Assembly: GCA_022448765.1 (NCBI GenBank)
Contig: JAKUTI010000002.1
Span: 1-35,876 of the forward strand
Length of the DNA stretch: 35,876 nucleotides
From: Pseudomonadales bacterium
GTDB taxonomy: Bacteria; Pseudomonadota; Gammaproteobacteria; Pseudomonadales; Azotimanducaceae
Direction of reading: 5' to 3'
A program made the translations under genes and the position numbers. This document shows, piece after piece, positions 1 to 9,125 of this stretch (its first letter is position 1; the number at the start of each line of letters is the position of its first letter). The notes under the pieces were generated by a model that had not been told where the DNA came from, did not search any database, and worked only from the letters and a program-made list of their open reading frames with translations.

Positions 1-242
1 ACGAAGCCAATTGAGGCCTCAGCCCCGAGCAAGATCGACAAAATGATCGCCACCACGAATCCTACCATGCCTATCGCACGGTATTGACGATTGAGATAAG
101 CCGTTGCGCCTTCCTGAATAGCGCCGGCGATTTCTCGCATTCGATCCGAACCAGCATCGGCGGAAGTTACGGACCTGACCGCCCAGCCACCGTAAAGCAA
201 AGCGAGTACGCCACACATTAGCGAAATCTGCACATCAGTCAT
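1..242 (-). CDS. hppA: Membrane-bound proton/sodium-translocating pyrophosphatase, N-terminal part (runs off window start)
   Basis: Manual reverse-strand translation from ATG at 242: MTDVQISLMCGVLALLYGGWAVRSVTSADAGSDRMREIAGAIQEGATAYLNRQYRAIGMVGFVVAIILSILLGAEASIGF; the 'AGSDRMREIAGAIQEGATAYLNRQY' segment is typical of H+-PPase N-termini. The listed ORF 19..216 is a different frame. Confidence 0.85.
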   Translation of the reverse strand, partial: MTDVQISLMCGVLALLYGGWAVRSVTSADAGSDRMREIAGAIQEGATAYLNRQYRAIGMVGFVVAIILSILLGAEASIGF

Positions 243-459
243 GAAGAAGATCCATTGTTGCTTGAGGTAATTCCAACAAAGAAAACCCTTGTAAACCGCT
301 AGTTGTAAGGTTTTCGGACCGGGACTCTACCCTAGGCGCCGTGGTGCTACAAGACGTGTGATCGGTGACGACCGATGACTTGTCGGGAGCTACGGCCAAC
401 GTCATGGAATCCTCGGTGTTGAAACGTGTTGGCGGATGTATGCGCTCGGTTAAGGTTAT

Positions 460-909
460 TCAGGGAATCGCTTGAACGTGAAGTGTCTCGATGGATTTAG
501 TTTCAAAAGAAACCGGTAGGTTTTCGCCATCGGTTGTCACGAACGTGATGGTGGGATTGGCCATGCGGCTCGGTTTCAAACCGAACAACATAATGTGGAT
601 TGTGCCTGGAGCCATCGTAAGCGTTGCGTTGGGTTCAACCGAAAGTTGTACTAACCGTCGCATGCGCGCTCGATTATCGGTGATCAATGTCTCATGGAAC
701 TCGATTGTTTCGGACCAAGACGCGCGGGCACCAGCGATCGTGAGCCGCGTATTGCGATGATTCGTGATGTTGACGTATGCGGCGGTAAAGTCCTGTGCAA
801 CCAGGGGTTGACGGATAATCGCGTTGTCGAACTGCACACGTTCGTTGGCGATGACTGGCATGCCGAAGATCATGATCGCGAGGAAACCAAGACAAAACCT
901 AGCTTTCAC
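460..909 (-). CDS. Periplasmic copper chaperone PCu(A)C family
   Basis: Signal peptide plus exact H-x10-M-x21-H-x-M copper motif (HETLITDNRARM...TIHIM). Confidence 0.9.
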   Translation of the reverse strand: MKARFCLGFLAIMIFGMPVIANERVQFDNAIIRQPLVAQDFTAAYVNITNHRNTRLTIAGARASWSETIEFHETLITDNRARMRRLVQLSVEPNATLTMAPGTIHIMLFGLKPSRMANPTITFVTTDGENLPVSFETKSIETLHVQAIP

Positions 910-1573
910 TGAGATCTTCCAGCGGGATGATCAGTACGCGTACCTGTGGCGGCAATCCAATCTCGATTTCTCCGCGGATTGGACGTTTCCCCGAACTCTC
1001 GTTGAGCTGTTCGTAAATCCATCGGCCGTCGGCATCGCTGCCCGCACGTATCGTCACTCTCGCGCCGGATGCACGGGCTTTTGGGCCAAATTCTTTTAGT
1101 TCGAGCGAAGCGAGCGGACTGCGTGATCGCACCCGGTCGTCGGCTAACGTTATAGACCATCGGAGAGCCTTTTCAAGTAGGTTGATCTGGCGGCGAAGTA
1201 CGGGGATTCCTGGGGAACCCCCGTCGATTTGTTCGGCAAAATTGAGTTCGGCACGCGCCGTTGTCCAGGCTTCTTGGGAGATCGCTTCTATCGCCCGTTC
1301 AATATAGCGTTCGACGATTCGCTCGATGCCGTAGATTGCATTGGGTTGATTTGGTGCGATTTCCAGCACCCGTAGGTACCACGTGGACGCGTTATCCTCC
1401 GTAGGTGCGTCGAGCTGGTCTTTGTCGAACGCCGCGTCAGCCCGATTCAAGAAATATTCAACACGGTCCCAATCAATGGCTATGGAGCCGACGGCGCGTG
1501 GTGGTGACGATGGCGGAATCACCGAGCATGCGAGGAGGCTTATTGTCATTAGCAGGGTGACGAGATAGTGCAT
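899..1573 (-). CDS. Putative outer-membrane/periplasmic lipoprotein, helical repeat-like, function unknown
   Basis: Start MHYLVTLLMTISLLACS with lipobox LLAC; ORF continues to 899 and overlaps the PCuAC start by 11 bp. Confidence 0.7.
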   Translation of the reverse strand: MHYLVTLLMTISLLACSVIPPSSPPRAVGSIAIDWDRVEYFLNRADAAFDKDQLDAPTEDNASTWYLRVLEIAPNQPNAIYGIERIVERYIERAIEAISQEAWTTARAELNFAEQIDGGSPGIPVLRRQINLLEKALRWSITLADDRVRSRSPLASLELKEFGPKARASGARVTIRAGSDADGRWIYEQLNESSGKRPIRGEIEIGLPPQVRVLIIPLEDLSES

Positions 1574-1662
1574 ACGCCGTTCAACGATTCCTGGTTTCCC
1601 ATGCCCTGTATAGTGTACAAACACGCCTCTTTCTATCGTTTGCCACGAGAGACAACCCCGTC

Positions 1663-3342
1663 ATGCCACCTCTGACTCGCCGATGGATCGTCCGAACCTT
1701 CGCCACGTTGGCAACGTTTTTCACGATGGATTTGGCTGCAACGACCGAGAAACCGATAGATTTTGCGGCGACGGGCACGATAAAGGAACAACCGAAGTTC
1801 CTCAGCGTGGACGAAGCGTATCGGATGGATGTTTCGCTATCCGATGATGGTCACGTCGATGTAAGTTGGACGATGCCGCCTGGGTACTACCTTTATCGAC
1901 ATCGCTTTGCGTTTTCGCTGGATTCTGGCGGTGCCCTAGGGCAACCGATCATTCCAGCCGGCATAGAAAAAGTTGACGACTATTTTGGCGAAGTCGAGGT
2001 CTATTACGACGCGGTCGATGTCCGCATTCCGGTTGTCGAACAAACCGGCCCTTTGCGCATAGGTATCACCTACCAAGGGTGTGCTGATTACGGCTTATGT
2101 TATCCGCCCGAAACGCGATGGCGTACGTTGGTGCCGGAGGGCTACACCTTGGAGGCATTAACGGAGGAGGGGATAGCGCCAACGAATATATCGATCTGGG
2201 CCGTCGTCATGTCGGCGCTATTTGCCGGGTTCCTGCTTAATTTAATGCCGTGTGTTTTTCCTGTCCTCGCGATCAAGGCCGTAAGCGTTCTCGACATTGC
2301 TAGAAGCGGTCAAGGAATCATCCATGCCTTCGGCTACGCCTCCGGTGTGGTGTCCACGTTTTTGGTTCTCGGCGTGTTATTGGCAACGTTACGAACCGCA
2401 GGCGAGGCTGTTGGGTGGGGGTTTCAACTGCAAGAACCGGGGTTCGTTTCTGCGATGACACTCTTGTTCTTCGCTATGGGCTTGAACTTGCTCGGCGTGC
2501 TTGAGCTGCCTGGTTTTGGGTTGGCCATGAGTAAACCGAGTGCCTTTCTCACAGGCATGATTGCTGTCGTGGTCGCGACCCCTTGTACCGTGCCGTTCAT
2601 GGCGTCGGCCATGGGATACGGGTTGAGCCAAGGTACCGGCGCGTTGCTTGTTGTGATGCTGGTTTTGGGTATCGGGATGGCAGCACCGTATGTGTTGATT
2701 ACGGGATTTCCGGCGATTGCGCGCCGCCTACCAAAACCCGGTCCATGGATGGCCACGATCAAACAAGCCATGGCATTTCCGATGTTTTTGACGGCGGTTT
2801 GGTTGATCTGGGTGTTGGCTCGACAATCCGGTGCCGACGCCGTTTCGCTGATATTGGTCGGTAGCGTCGGACTGGGTTTGCTCAGTTGGCTTGGTGGCAA
2901 TAACCGAGCACGTATCAGTTGGATATGGGGAGCGGGACTTGCGGTGGTTGTTGCGATTGTATGGGGTGTTTTGAACAGTGTGCCCGAAGAACTGACCGAA
3001 GCGGAAATGTCAGAAAATAGGTTCGACGAAACAGCCTTTGAGACGGCGCGTGCATCGGGTAGGCCGGTGTTTTTAAACGTGACTGCGTCGTGGTGCATCA
3101 CGTGCTTAGCGAATGAGCGATCAACCCTAGCGACGGAGCGGGTTCAGGAGTATTTCAAGGATAACGGCATCGTCTATATCAAGGCGGACTGGACCCGACG
3201 AGATCCGTCGGTTTCGAACCTTTTAACAACATTTAACCGCTCTGGGGTCCCCCTTTACGTATTTTTCCCGTCGCGTAGTCAACCTAAAGTTCTCCCACAA
3301 TTGCTAACGCCAACTATTCTTCTCAATGAAATGGAAGGGTAA
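1663..3342 (+). CDS. dsbD: Thiol:disulfide interchange protein DsbD
   Basis: N-terminal DsbD-alpha-like domain (YQGCADYGLCYPP), 8-TM core with LMPCVFPVLAIK and ATPCTVPFM cysteines, C-terminal thioredoxin-like WCITC. Confidence 0.92.
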   Translation: MPPLTRRWIVRTFATLATFFTMDLAATTEKPIDFAATGTIKEQPKFLSVDEAYRMDVSLSDDGHVDVSWTMPPGYYLYRHRFAFSLDSGGALGQPIIPAGIEKVDDYFGEVEVYYDAVDVRIPVVEQTGPLRIGITYQGCADYGLCYPPETRWRTLVPEGYTLEALTEEGIAPTNISIWAVVMSALFAGFLLNLMPCVFPVLAIKAVSVLDIARSGQGIIHAFGYASGVVSTFLVLGVLLATLRTAGEAVGWGFQLQEPGFVSAMTLLFFAMGLNLLGVLELPGFGLAMSKPSAFLTGMIAVVVATPCTVPFMASAMGYGLSQGTGALLVVMLVLGIGMAAPYVLITGFPAIARRLPKPGPWMATIKQAMAFPMFLTAVWLIWVLARQSGADAVSLILVGSVGLGLLSWLGGNNRARISWIWGAGLAVVVAIVWGVLNSVPEELTEAEMSENRFDETAFETARASGRPVFLNVTASWCITCLANERSTLATERVQEYFKDNGIVYIKADWTRRDPSVSNLLTTFNRSGVPLYVFFPSRSQPKVLPQLLTPTILLNEMEG

Positions 3343-3443
3343 AAGCAGGAAAATGCTGTTAAGTTCTTCGAAAATGCACTTAAATATATGAAAAAGTGGC
3401 AAAACCATGACATACTTCGATTTTCGAGGTGGATCGTCGCCGA

Positions 3444-3884
3444 ATGTCGCGAATAATGGTGTTGCATGGACCCAATCTCAACTTATTGGGTGCCCGAGAA
3501 CCCGAAATTTACGGCTCCGCCACCCTGGAAGATATTGATTCCGACATGCAATCGCTCGCGGTGTCGAAAGGTGTGGACTTAACAACCCTTCAGAGCAATG
3601 CAGAATCGGTTCTCGTCGAGGCCATTCAAAATGCGGCAAACGACGGAACGGGCTTTATTGTGATCAATCCGGCGGCGTTGACGCACACGAGCGTTGCGCT
3701 TCGTGATGCATTACTGGCGGTGGATCTGCCATTCATCGAAGTTCACTTATCGAACGTGTACGCAAGGGAAGCGTTTCGCCAGAAGTCCTACCTCTCGGAT
3801 ATTGCGACAGCGGTTATAACTGGCTTGGGAGCAGCCGGTTATCAATACGCGCTGAGTGCTGCAATCGACGCCCTGGAGAAATGA
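3444..3884 (+). CDS. aroQ: Type II 3-dehydroquinate dehydratase
   Basis: [24 protein letters not shown]... [17 protein letters not shown], canonical type II DHQase. Confidence 0.95.
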   Translation: MSRIMVLHGPNLNLLGAREPEIYGSATLEDIDSDMQSLAVSKGVDLTTLQSNAESVLVEAIQNAANDGTGFIVINPAALTHTSVALRDALLAVDLPFIEVHLSNVYAREAFRQKSYLSDIATAVITGLGAAGYQYALSAAIDALEK

Positions 3885-4288
3885 TGGATCTTCGAAAGAT
3901 CAAAAAGTTGATTGAGTTGGTCGAAGAGTCGGACGTCCGCGAGCTTGAAGTTAGGTCCGGTGAGGAAAGCATTCGTATTTCGCGCGGAGAGGTCGGCCGA
4001 GACGCGACTCCTCAGCCGCGGGCGGACAAGGTTGTGTCGGTGCCGGGCGTCGAAGGTCAAGTCGTCGCCGCGCCGATGGCGGGAACATTTTACCGTTCAC
4101 CCGCACCAGGCGAAGGGCCGTTCGTCGCCGAGGGAGACACGGTGTCGGTAGGGCAAGTCCTCTGCATCATCGAGAGCATGAAGATGATGAATCAAATCGA
4201 GGCGGACTGCGAGGGAACCGTCGTTGAATTTCTCGTTGCCAACGGTCGTGCAATCGAATCCGGTACGCCGTTGATGCGTATTCTCTGA
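3881..4288 (+). CDS. accB: Acetyl-CoA carboxylase biotin carboxyl carrier protein
   Basis: [23 protein letters not shown]...; biotinylation motif [12 protein letters not shown]; 4-bp overlap with aroQ stop. Confidence 0.95.
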   Translation: MMDLRKIKKLIELVEESDVRELEVRSGEESIRISRGEVGRDATPQPRADKVVSVPGVEGQVVAAPMAGTFYRSPAPGEGPFVAEGDTVSVGQVLCIIESMKMMNQIEADCEGTVVEFLVANGRAIESGTPLMRIL

Positions 4289-4294
4289 CGTCTT

Positions 4295-5155
4295 TTGGCT
4301 TGGTTCCGTGTTCGGCTTAGCGCGGTTGCCCGCGAGCGTGCTGAACCGTTCGCTGATGTTTTGGCAAGTAACGGGGCGTTGGCAGTGTCGTTGCTTGGAG
4401 ACGACTGTGTGGATTTGCTTGAACCCGGTCCTGGCGAGCTGCGGTTGTGGGAGAACGTTGCTGTAGAAGCTCTGTTCCCGATGGAGATCGATGTCGAGGG
4501 GGTTCGACATCTCGTTCGAAAGGCCGGCTTTGAGGTAGGACAGCTCGATTTTCTCGCCGATAACGATTGGTCTGTTCACGGTAACGAGCCTGGTGGCATC
4601 CTCGACTTCGGTGGGTTGGCGATAGTCCCGCGCAGCCACCCATACGATGACGAGGAACGGGGCGTCATTCGTCTAGACCCCGGTCTTGCATTCGGTACCG
4701 GTCGGCATGCGACGACGGCTCTTTGCCTCCGTTGGTTGGGGAAGGTGGACCTACGTGACCGAAGTGTTTTGGATTTTGGGTGTGGATCTGGTGTTTTAGC
4801 GATCGGTGCGGCTAAGTGCGGTGCGAAACGCGTTGTAGCCCTCGACCATGATCCGCAAGCCTTGTCTGCCTGCCTTGATAATGTTGATTACAACCGGGTC
4901 GTTGTGGAAGTTGGTGCTACGGCTGACACAGATGTTGTGGGTTGTTTCGATGTGGTGATCGCGAACATTCTCGCCGGGACCTTGATCGACTTGTCCTCAG
5001 TGCTACTTCAACGGTTGGGACGCGAGGGCCAACTACTGCTGTCGGGAATACTCGTGGGCCAAATCGACGAGGTACGTGCGGCCTACGAAGGGATCATTTT
5101 TACGCCACCGATGGTTGAGGAGGGATGGGCGTTACTCCAGGGCCGTCGAAGTTGA
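4295..5155 (+). CDS. prmA: Ribosomal protein L11 methyltransferase
   Basis: TTG start; MAWFRVRLSA..., DPGLAFGTGRHATTALCL, VLDFGCGSGVLAIGAAKCGA, NILAGTLIDL. Confidence 0.95.
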   Translation: MAWFRVRLSAVARERAEPFADVLASNGALAVSLLGDDCVDLLEPGPGELRLWENVAVEALFPMEIDVEGVRHLVRKAGFEVGQLDFLADNDWSVHGNEPGGILDFGGLAIVPRSHPYDDEERGVIRLDPGLAFGTGRHATTALCLRWLGKVDLRDRSVLDFGCGSGVLAIGAAKCGAKRVVALDHDPQALSACLDNVDYNRVVVEVGATADTDVVGCFDVVIANILAGTLIDLSSVLLQRLGREGQLLLSGILVGQIDEVRAAYEGIIFTPPMVEEGWALLQGRRS

Positions 5156-5199
5156 GGCGGGTCGACAACGTTGCGTTTGTTAACCCGTCTGTAATCGTT

Positions 5200-6207
5200 A
5201 TGATGGACGTTTCTAGCCATTGGTTTCTTCCGGTGGTCGCAGTCGGCCCCTACAAATTGAGTAATTCGGTGCTGTTAGCGCCGATGGCCGGTATTACCGA
5301 TTTGCCCTTTCGCCGTCTTGCGTGGCGACTGGGAGCCGGCATGGTGTACGGCGAGATGACCGTTGCCCGACCAGACCTTTGGCACACACGTAAATCCACT
5401 GAGCGACGCAGGCTGGATCGCTGTATACAACCCTCCACCGTCCAAATCGCAGGCGCTGAGCCGAGGTGGTTGGCGGATATAGCTCGACGTCACGTCGAAG
5501 ACGGTGCTCAGATCATCGACATCAACATGGGTTGTCCGGCGAAGAAGGTGTGCGACCAAGCGGCGGGTTCAGCGCTGTTACGGGACGAATCCCTTGTACG
5601 AGCGATCCTTGAGGCAGTAACGGGAGCGGTGGATGTTCCCGTCACCTTGAAAATTAGGACTGGATTGTGTCCCAGCACAAGAAACGCCGTCGCCATTGCT
5701 CGTATCGCTGAGGCTTCAGGCGTATCGGCACTTACCGTACACGGGCGAACCAGGGCCTGTCGTTTCAGAGGTAGTGCCGAGCATCGAACCGTGACTGACG
5801 TCGTTGCCTCGGTCGCCATTCCCGTGTTTGCCAACGGCGATATCACTAATGTTGATCAAGCCAAAACCGTCATGGCACGGACGGGTGCTGCAGGAGTCAT
5901 GATTGGAAGATCCGCACTTGGAGCACCCTGGCTTCCGGGACAGATAGCCCAAGGCCTTGCTGGGGGCAAGCCAAGCGAACTCGATTTCGCAGCACGCATC
6001 GACATCATACGAACGCACCTCGATGCAATGCACGGATTTTACGGCATCGAACGCGGCGTCAAGATTGCCCGTAAACACGTGCAATGGTACTTGCAACGTC
6101 TCGGTCTCGACGCTCAAATGATCAAATCATTTAATCGACTCGACCTTCCAGAGTTGCAGCAGCGTTTCTTAAGCGAACTGAATCCAACGCTAGTCGAAGC
6201 CGCGTGA
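5200..6207 (+). CDS. dusB: tRNA-dihydrouridine synthase B
   Basis: LLAPMAGITDLPFRRLAWRLGAGMVYGEM, DINMGCPAKKVC, VHGRTR, FANGDI, MIGRSALGAPW; start taken as ATG 5200 (upstream in-frame starts possible). Confidence 0.93.
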   Translation: MMDVSSHWFLPVVAVGPYKLSNSVLLAPMAGITDLPFRRLAWRLGAGMVYGEMTVARPDLWHTRKSTERRRLDRCIQPSTVQIAGAEPRWLADIARRHVEDGAQIIDINMGCPAKKVCDQAAGSALLRDESLVRAILEAVTGAVDVPVTLKIRTGLCPSTRNAVAIARIAEASGVSALTVHGRTRACRFRGSAEHRTVTDVVASVAIPVFANGDITNVDQAKTVMARTGAAGVMIGRSALGAPWLPGQIAQGLAGGKPSELDFAARIDIIRTHLDAMHGFYGIERGVKIARKHVQWYLQRLGLDAQMIKSFNRLDLPELQQRFLSELNPTLVEAA

Positions 6208-6241
6208 TCGAATAGACGACAACAGGGACTGAATTAACGAC

Positions 6242-7786
6242 ATGACACTATTGACCGTCAGGCGTGCGCTTATAAGCGTCTCGGATAAACGCGACCTCGC
6301 GATGTTCGTCAATACACTCCATCGGAGTGGCGTTGACATTCTCTCAACCGGGGGCACCCATAAAGCGATTAAAGATGCTGACGTTTCCGTAACCGAGGTA
6401 GCTCAATACACGGGCTTTCCCGAGATTATGGACGGACGGGTGAAAACGCTTCATCCAAGAATTCACGGGGGTATTTTGGGCCGTCGGTCCTTGGACGACG
6501 AACTGATGAAGGATTACGGAATCGAGCCGATCGATCTGGTGGTTGTCAATCTTTACCCGTTTGAATCAACCGTTGAACGTGACGACTGCGATCGCGAAAT
6601 GGCGATCGAAAATATTGATATTGGTGGTCCGGCCATGATTCGTTCGGCTGCAAAAAACCACGCTGACGTCTTGGTGATCGTTGATCCGGACGACTACGTT
6701 GAAGTGGCCGATCGGATTCTGGAAGACACCATTGATCTTGCGTTTCGCGAACGGATGGCGGCGAAAGCGTTTCGACATACCGCCAGTTACGATGCCGCTA
6801 TAGCGGGTTATATGTCGGCGAAAGAACCGTTCCCGGAGGTTTTGAACCTAAAATACGAATTGCGAGACGCGATGCGATACGGGGAGAACCCCCATCAGCG
6901 GGCGGCTTTTTATACCGAGAAATATCCTTCCCCAGGCACAGTTGCTGCGCTGCAGCAGCATCAAGGTAAAGCACTTTCGTACAACAACGTAGCTGACACT
7001 GACGCGGCAATTCAGTGTGCGGACGTGTTCGATGAACCAGCGTGTGTGATCGTTAAACATGCAAATCCATGCGGTGTCGCGATCGCGGATTCGATTGACA
7101 AAGCGTACGCGAACGCGTTCGCGACAGATCCTACCTCGGCTTTCGGAGGGATTATTGCATTCAACCGATCCCTCGATAGAACCACGATGGCTGCGATTGC
7201 AGCGAATCAATTTGCCGAAGTAGTCGTCGCGCCGACCATTGAGCCAGGTGTCCTCGACGAAGCGCAAAAGCGTAAGAATTTACGGGTTTTGACGACTGGT
7301 CGACACGAGATTGCGGGGAGGGGGATCGAATTCAAGCGTGTGGGCGGTGGCATTCTCGTGCAGGACCCCGATGAAAGCTGCCTCGACGCGGCGGGTCTCA
7401 GTATCGTGACGACTCGGGCACCGACAGAAGTCGAACAGCGTGACCTTGAGTTTGCCTGGCGAGTGGCATGGTTCGTCAAGTCCAACGCCATTGTTTTTGC
7501 AAACGGGGGACGGACCATAGGCGTGGGCGCGGGACAGATGAGTCGAGTGATAAGTGCACGGATCGCGGCCATGAAAGCCGTAGAGGAAGGTCTTACCGTT
7601 AACAAGTCCGTGATGGCATCCGATGCGTTTTTCCCGTTTCGTGACGGCATCGATGCTGCCGCGGAAGTCGGGATTACAGCCGTGATACAACCCGGTGGTT
7701 CCGTGCGAGACGATGAGGTCATTGAAGCGGCAAACGAACATGGCATGGCAATGGTTTTTACTGGCATCCGGCATTTTCGACACTGA
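6242..7786 (+). CDS. purH: Bifunctional AICAR formyltransferase / IMP cyclohydrolase
   Basis: [71 protein letters not shown]. Confidence 0.97.
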   Translation: MTLLTVRRALISVSDKRDLAMFVNTLHRSGVDILSTGGTHKAIKDADVSVTEVAQYTGFPEIMDGRVKTLHPRIHGGILGRRSLDDELMKDYGIEPIDLVVVNLYPFESTVERDDCDREMAIENIDIGGPAMIRSAAKNHADVLVIVDPDDYVEVADRILEDTIDLAFRERMAAKAFRHTASYDAAIAGYMSAKEPFPEVLNLKYELRDAMRYGENPHQRAAFYTEKYPSPGTVAALQQHQGKALSYNNVADTDAAIQCADVFDEPACVIVKHANPCGVAIADSIDKAYANAFATDPTSAFGGIIAFNRSLDRTTMAAIAANQFAEVVVAPTIEPGVLDEAQKRKNLRVLTTGRHEIAGRGIEFKRVGGGILVQDPDESCLDAAGLSIVTTRAPTEVEQRDLEFAWRVAWFVKSNAIVFANGGRTIGVGAGQMSRVISARIAAMKAVEEGLTVNKSVMASDAFFPFRDGIDAAAEVGITAVIQPGGSVRDDEVIEAANEHGMAMVFTGIRHFRH

Positions 7787-7820
7787 CTGCAGCATAGGAA
7801 GGGATTAAGGGCGGGGACAA

Positions 7821-9110
7821 ATGAACGTATTGGTGGTTGGCGCTGGCGGTCGCGAACACGCACTGGCATGGAAAGCATCGCAATCAACTCGGGTGGAGAC
7901 CGTGTTTGTAGCGCCGGGAAATCCAGGAACCGCGGCCGAATCGGGGTGTCAGAACGTTGACATCACGGTGGATGACTTTACGGCTCTCGCGAACTTTGCC
8001 GTATCCAAAGACGTTGGGTTAACCATTGTGGGCCCAGAAGGACCGTTGGTCGCGGGTATTCGGGATTTTTTCGACGCCCGGGGTCTTAGATGTTTTGCGC
8101 CGTCGCAGCAGGCGGCGCAGCTTGAAGGTTCGAAAGCGTTTAGCAAGGAATTTCTCTCGCGGCACGACATTCCGACCGGGCGATACGAAACGTTTAGCTC
8201 GCTTGCCGACGCAGAAGGGTATATCCGTGCCGAAGGAGCGCCGATCGTCATCAAAGCGGATGGGCTCGCGGCGGGCAAAGGGGTTGTTGTCGCCGCGACG
8301 GTGGACGAGGCGGTTGATGCGGCGCGTACGATGCTTTCGGGTGAGCGATTTGGGGATGCGGGCAAGGAGATTGTGGTCGAAGAGTTTCTCGCGGGTGAGG
8401 AAGCGAGCTTTATTGTCGTGTCCGACGGGGAGGTGGCGCTACCGTTCGCGAGTAGTCAGGACCATAAGGCGCGAGACGTAGGTGACACCGGTCCGAACAC
8501 GGGCGGTATGGGCGCATATTCCCCGGCGCCCGTGGTTAGCGACGACATCCACCGACAAATTATGGAGACCATTATTGACCCGACGATCCAAGGAATGGAC
8601 GCGGACGGGATTCGGTACCAGGGATTTCTCTATGCGGGGTTGATGATCGATAACGAAGGCGTGGCGAAAGTGATCGAGTTCAACTGTCGTTTCGGTGATC
8701 CAGAGGCTCAGCCAGTCATGATGCGGCTGGAATCGGATCTGGTGGAACTTTGTCAACGTGCTCTGGACACGGAGTTGTCCACTGTTGAGTTGAGTTTCTC
8801 GGAGGAAGTGGCGCTGGGTGTAGTGTTGGCGTCGGGTGGTTATCCAGACGATTACAAAACCGGACACGAAATTCGTGGACTGGTTCAACACGTGGATGGG
8901 ACGAAATTATTTCACGCCGGGACGCGCATGGATGAAGGCCGCGTTCTAACTGCTGGTGGTCGAGTGCTCTGTGTTGTGGGGATGGGGGGTTCTGTGAGAG
9001 AAGCTCAGGCACGCGCGTATCGGCGGGTTGAAGGTATCGAATGGAAGGATATGTATTACCGTCGCGATATTGGCTATCGGGCTGTGCGACGAGAGACCGT
9101 TCATCCATGA
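7821..9110 (+). CDS. purD: Phosphoribosylamine-glycine ligase
   Basis: MNVLVVGAGGREHALAWK, VGPEGPLVAGI, KADGLAAGKGVVVA, GPNTGGMGAYSPAPV, EFNCRFGDPEAQPV. Confidence 0.97.
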   Translation: MNVLVVGAGGREHALAWKASQSTRVETVFVAPGNPGTAAESGCQNVDITVDDFTALANFAVSKDVGLTIVGPEGPLVAGIRDFFDARGLRCFAPSQQAAQLEGSKAFSKEFLSRHDIPTGRYETFSSLADAEGYIRAEGAPIVIKADGLAAGKGVVVAATVDEAVDAARTMLSGERFGDAGKEIVVEEFLAGEEASFIVVSDGEVALPFASSQDHKARDVGDTGPNTGGMGAYSPAPVVSDDIHRQIMETIIDPTIQGMDADGIRYQGFLYAGLMIDNEGVAKVIEFNCRFGDPEAQPVMMRLESDLVELCQRALDTELSTVELSFSEEVALGVVLASGGYPDDYKTGHEIRGLVQHVDGTKLFHAGTRMDEGRVLTAGGRVLCVVGMGGSVREAQARAYRRVEGIEWKDMYYRRDIGYRAVRRETVHP

Positions 9111-9125
9111 AGCGTTGAGGTCGCT

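Noticed and set aside
19-216. Listed 65-aa minus-strand ORF at the window start
   Set aside because: Wrong frame; the hppA N-terminus in another minus-strand frame explains this segment.
2424-3101. 225-aa antisense ORF opposite dsbD
   Set aside because: Lies entirely within the dsbD coding region; low-complexity composition and no recognisable domain. A shadow ORF.
5125-5199. N-terminal extension of dusB in the ORF track
   Set aside because: The extra 25 residues are not DusB-like and overlap the prmA end; ATG 5200 or later is preferred.
7207-7887. 226-aa antisense ORF opposite purH
   Set aside because: Overlaps strongly supported purH; composition (S/R/P/T rich) typical of antisense shadow ORFs.
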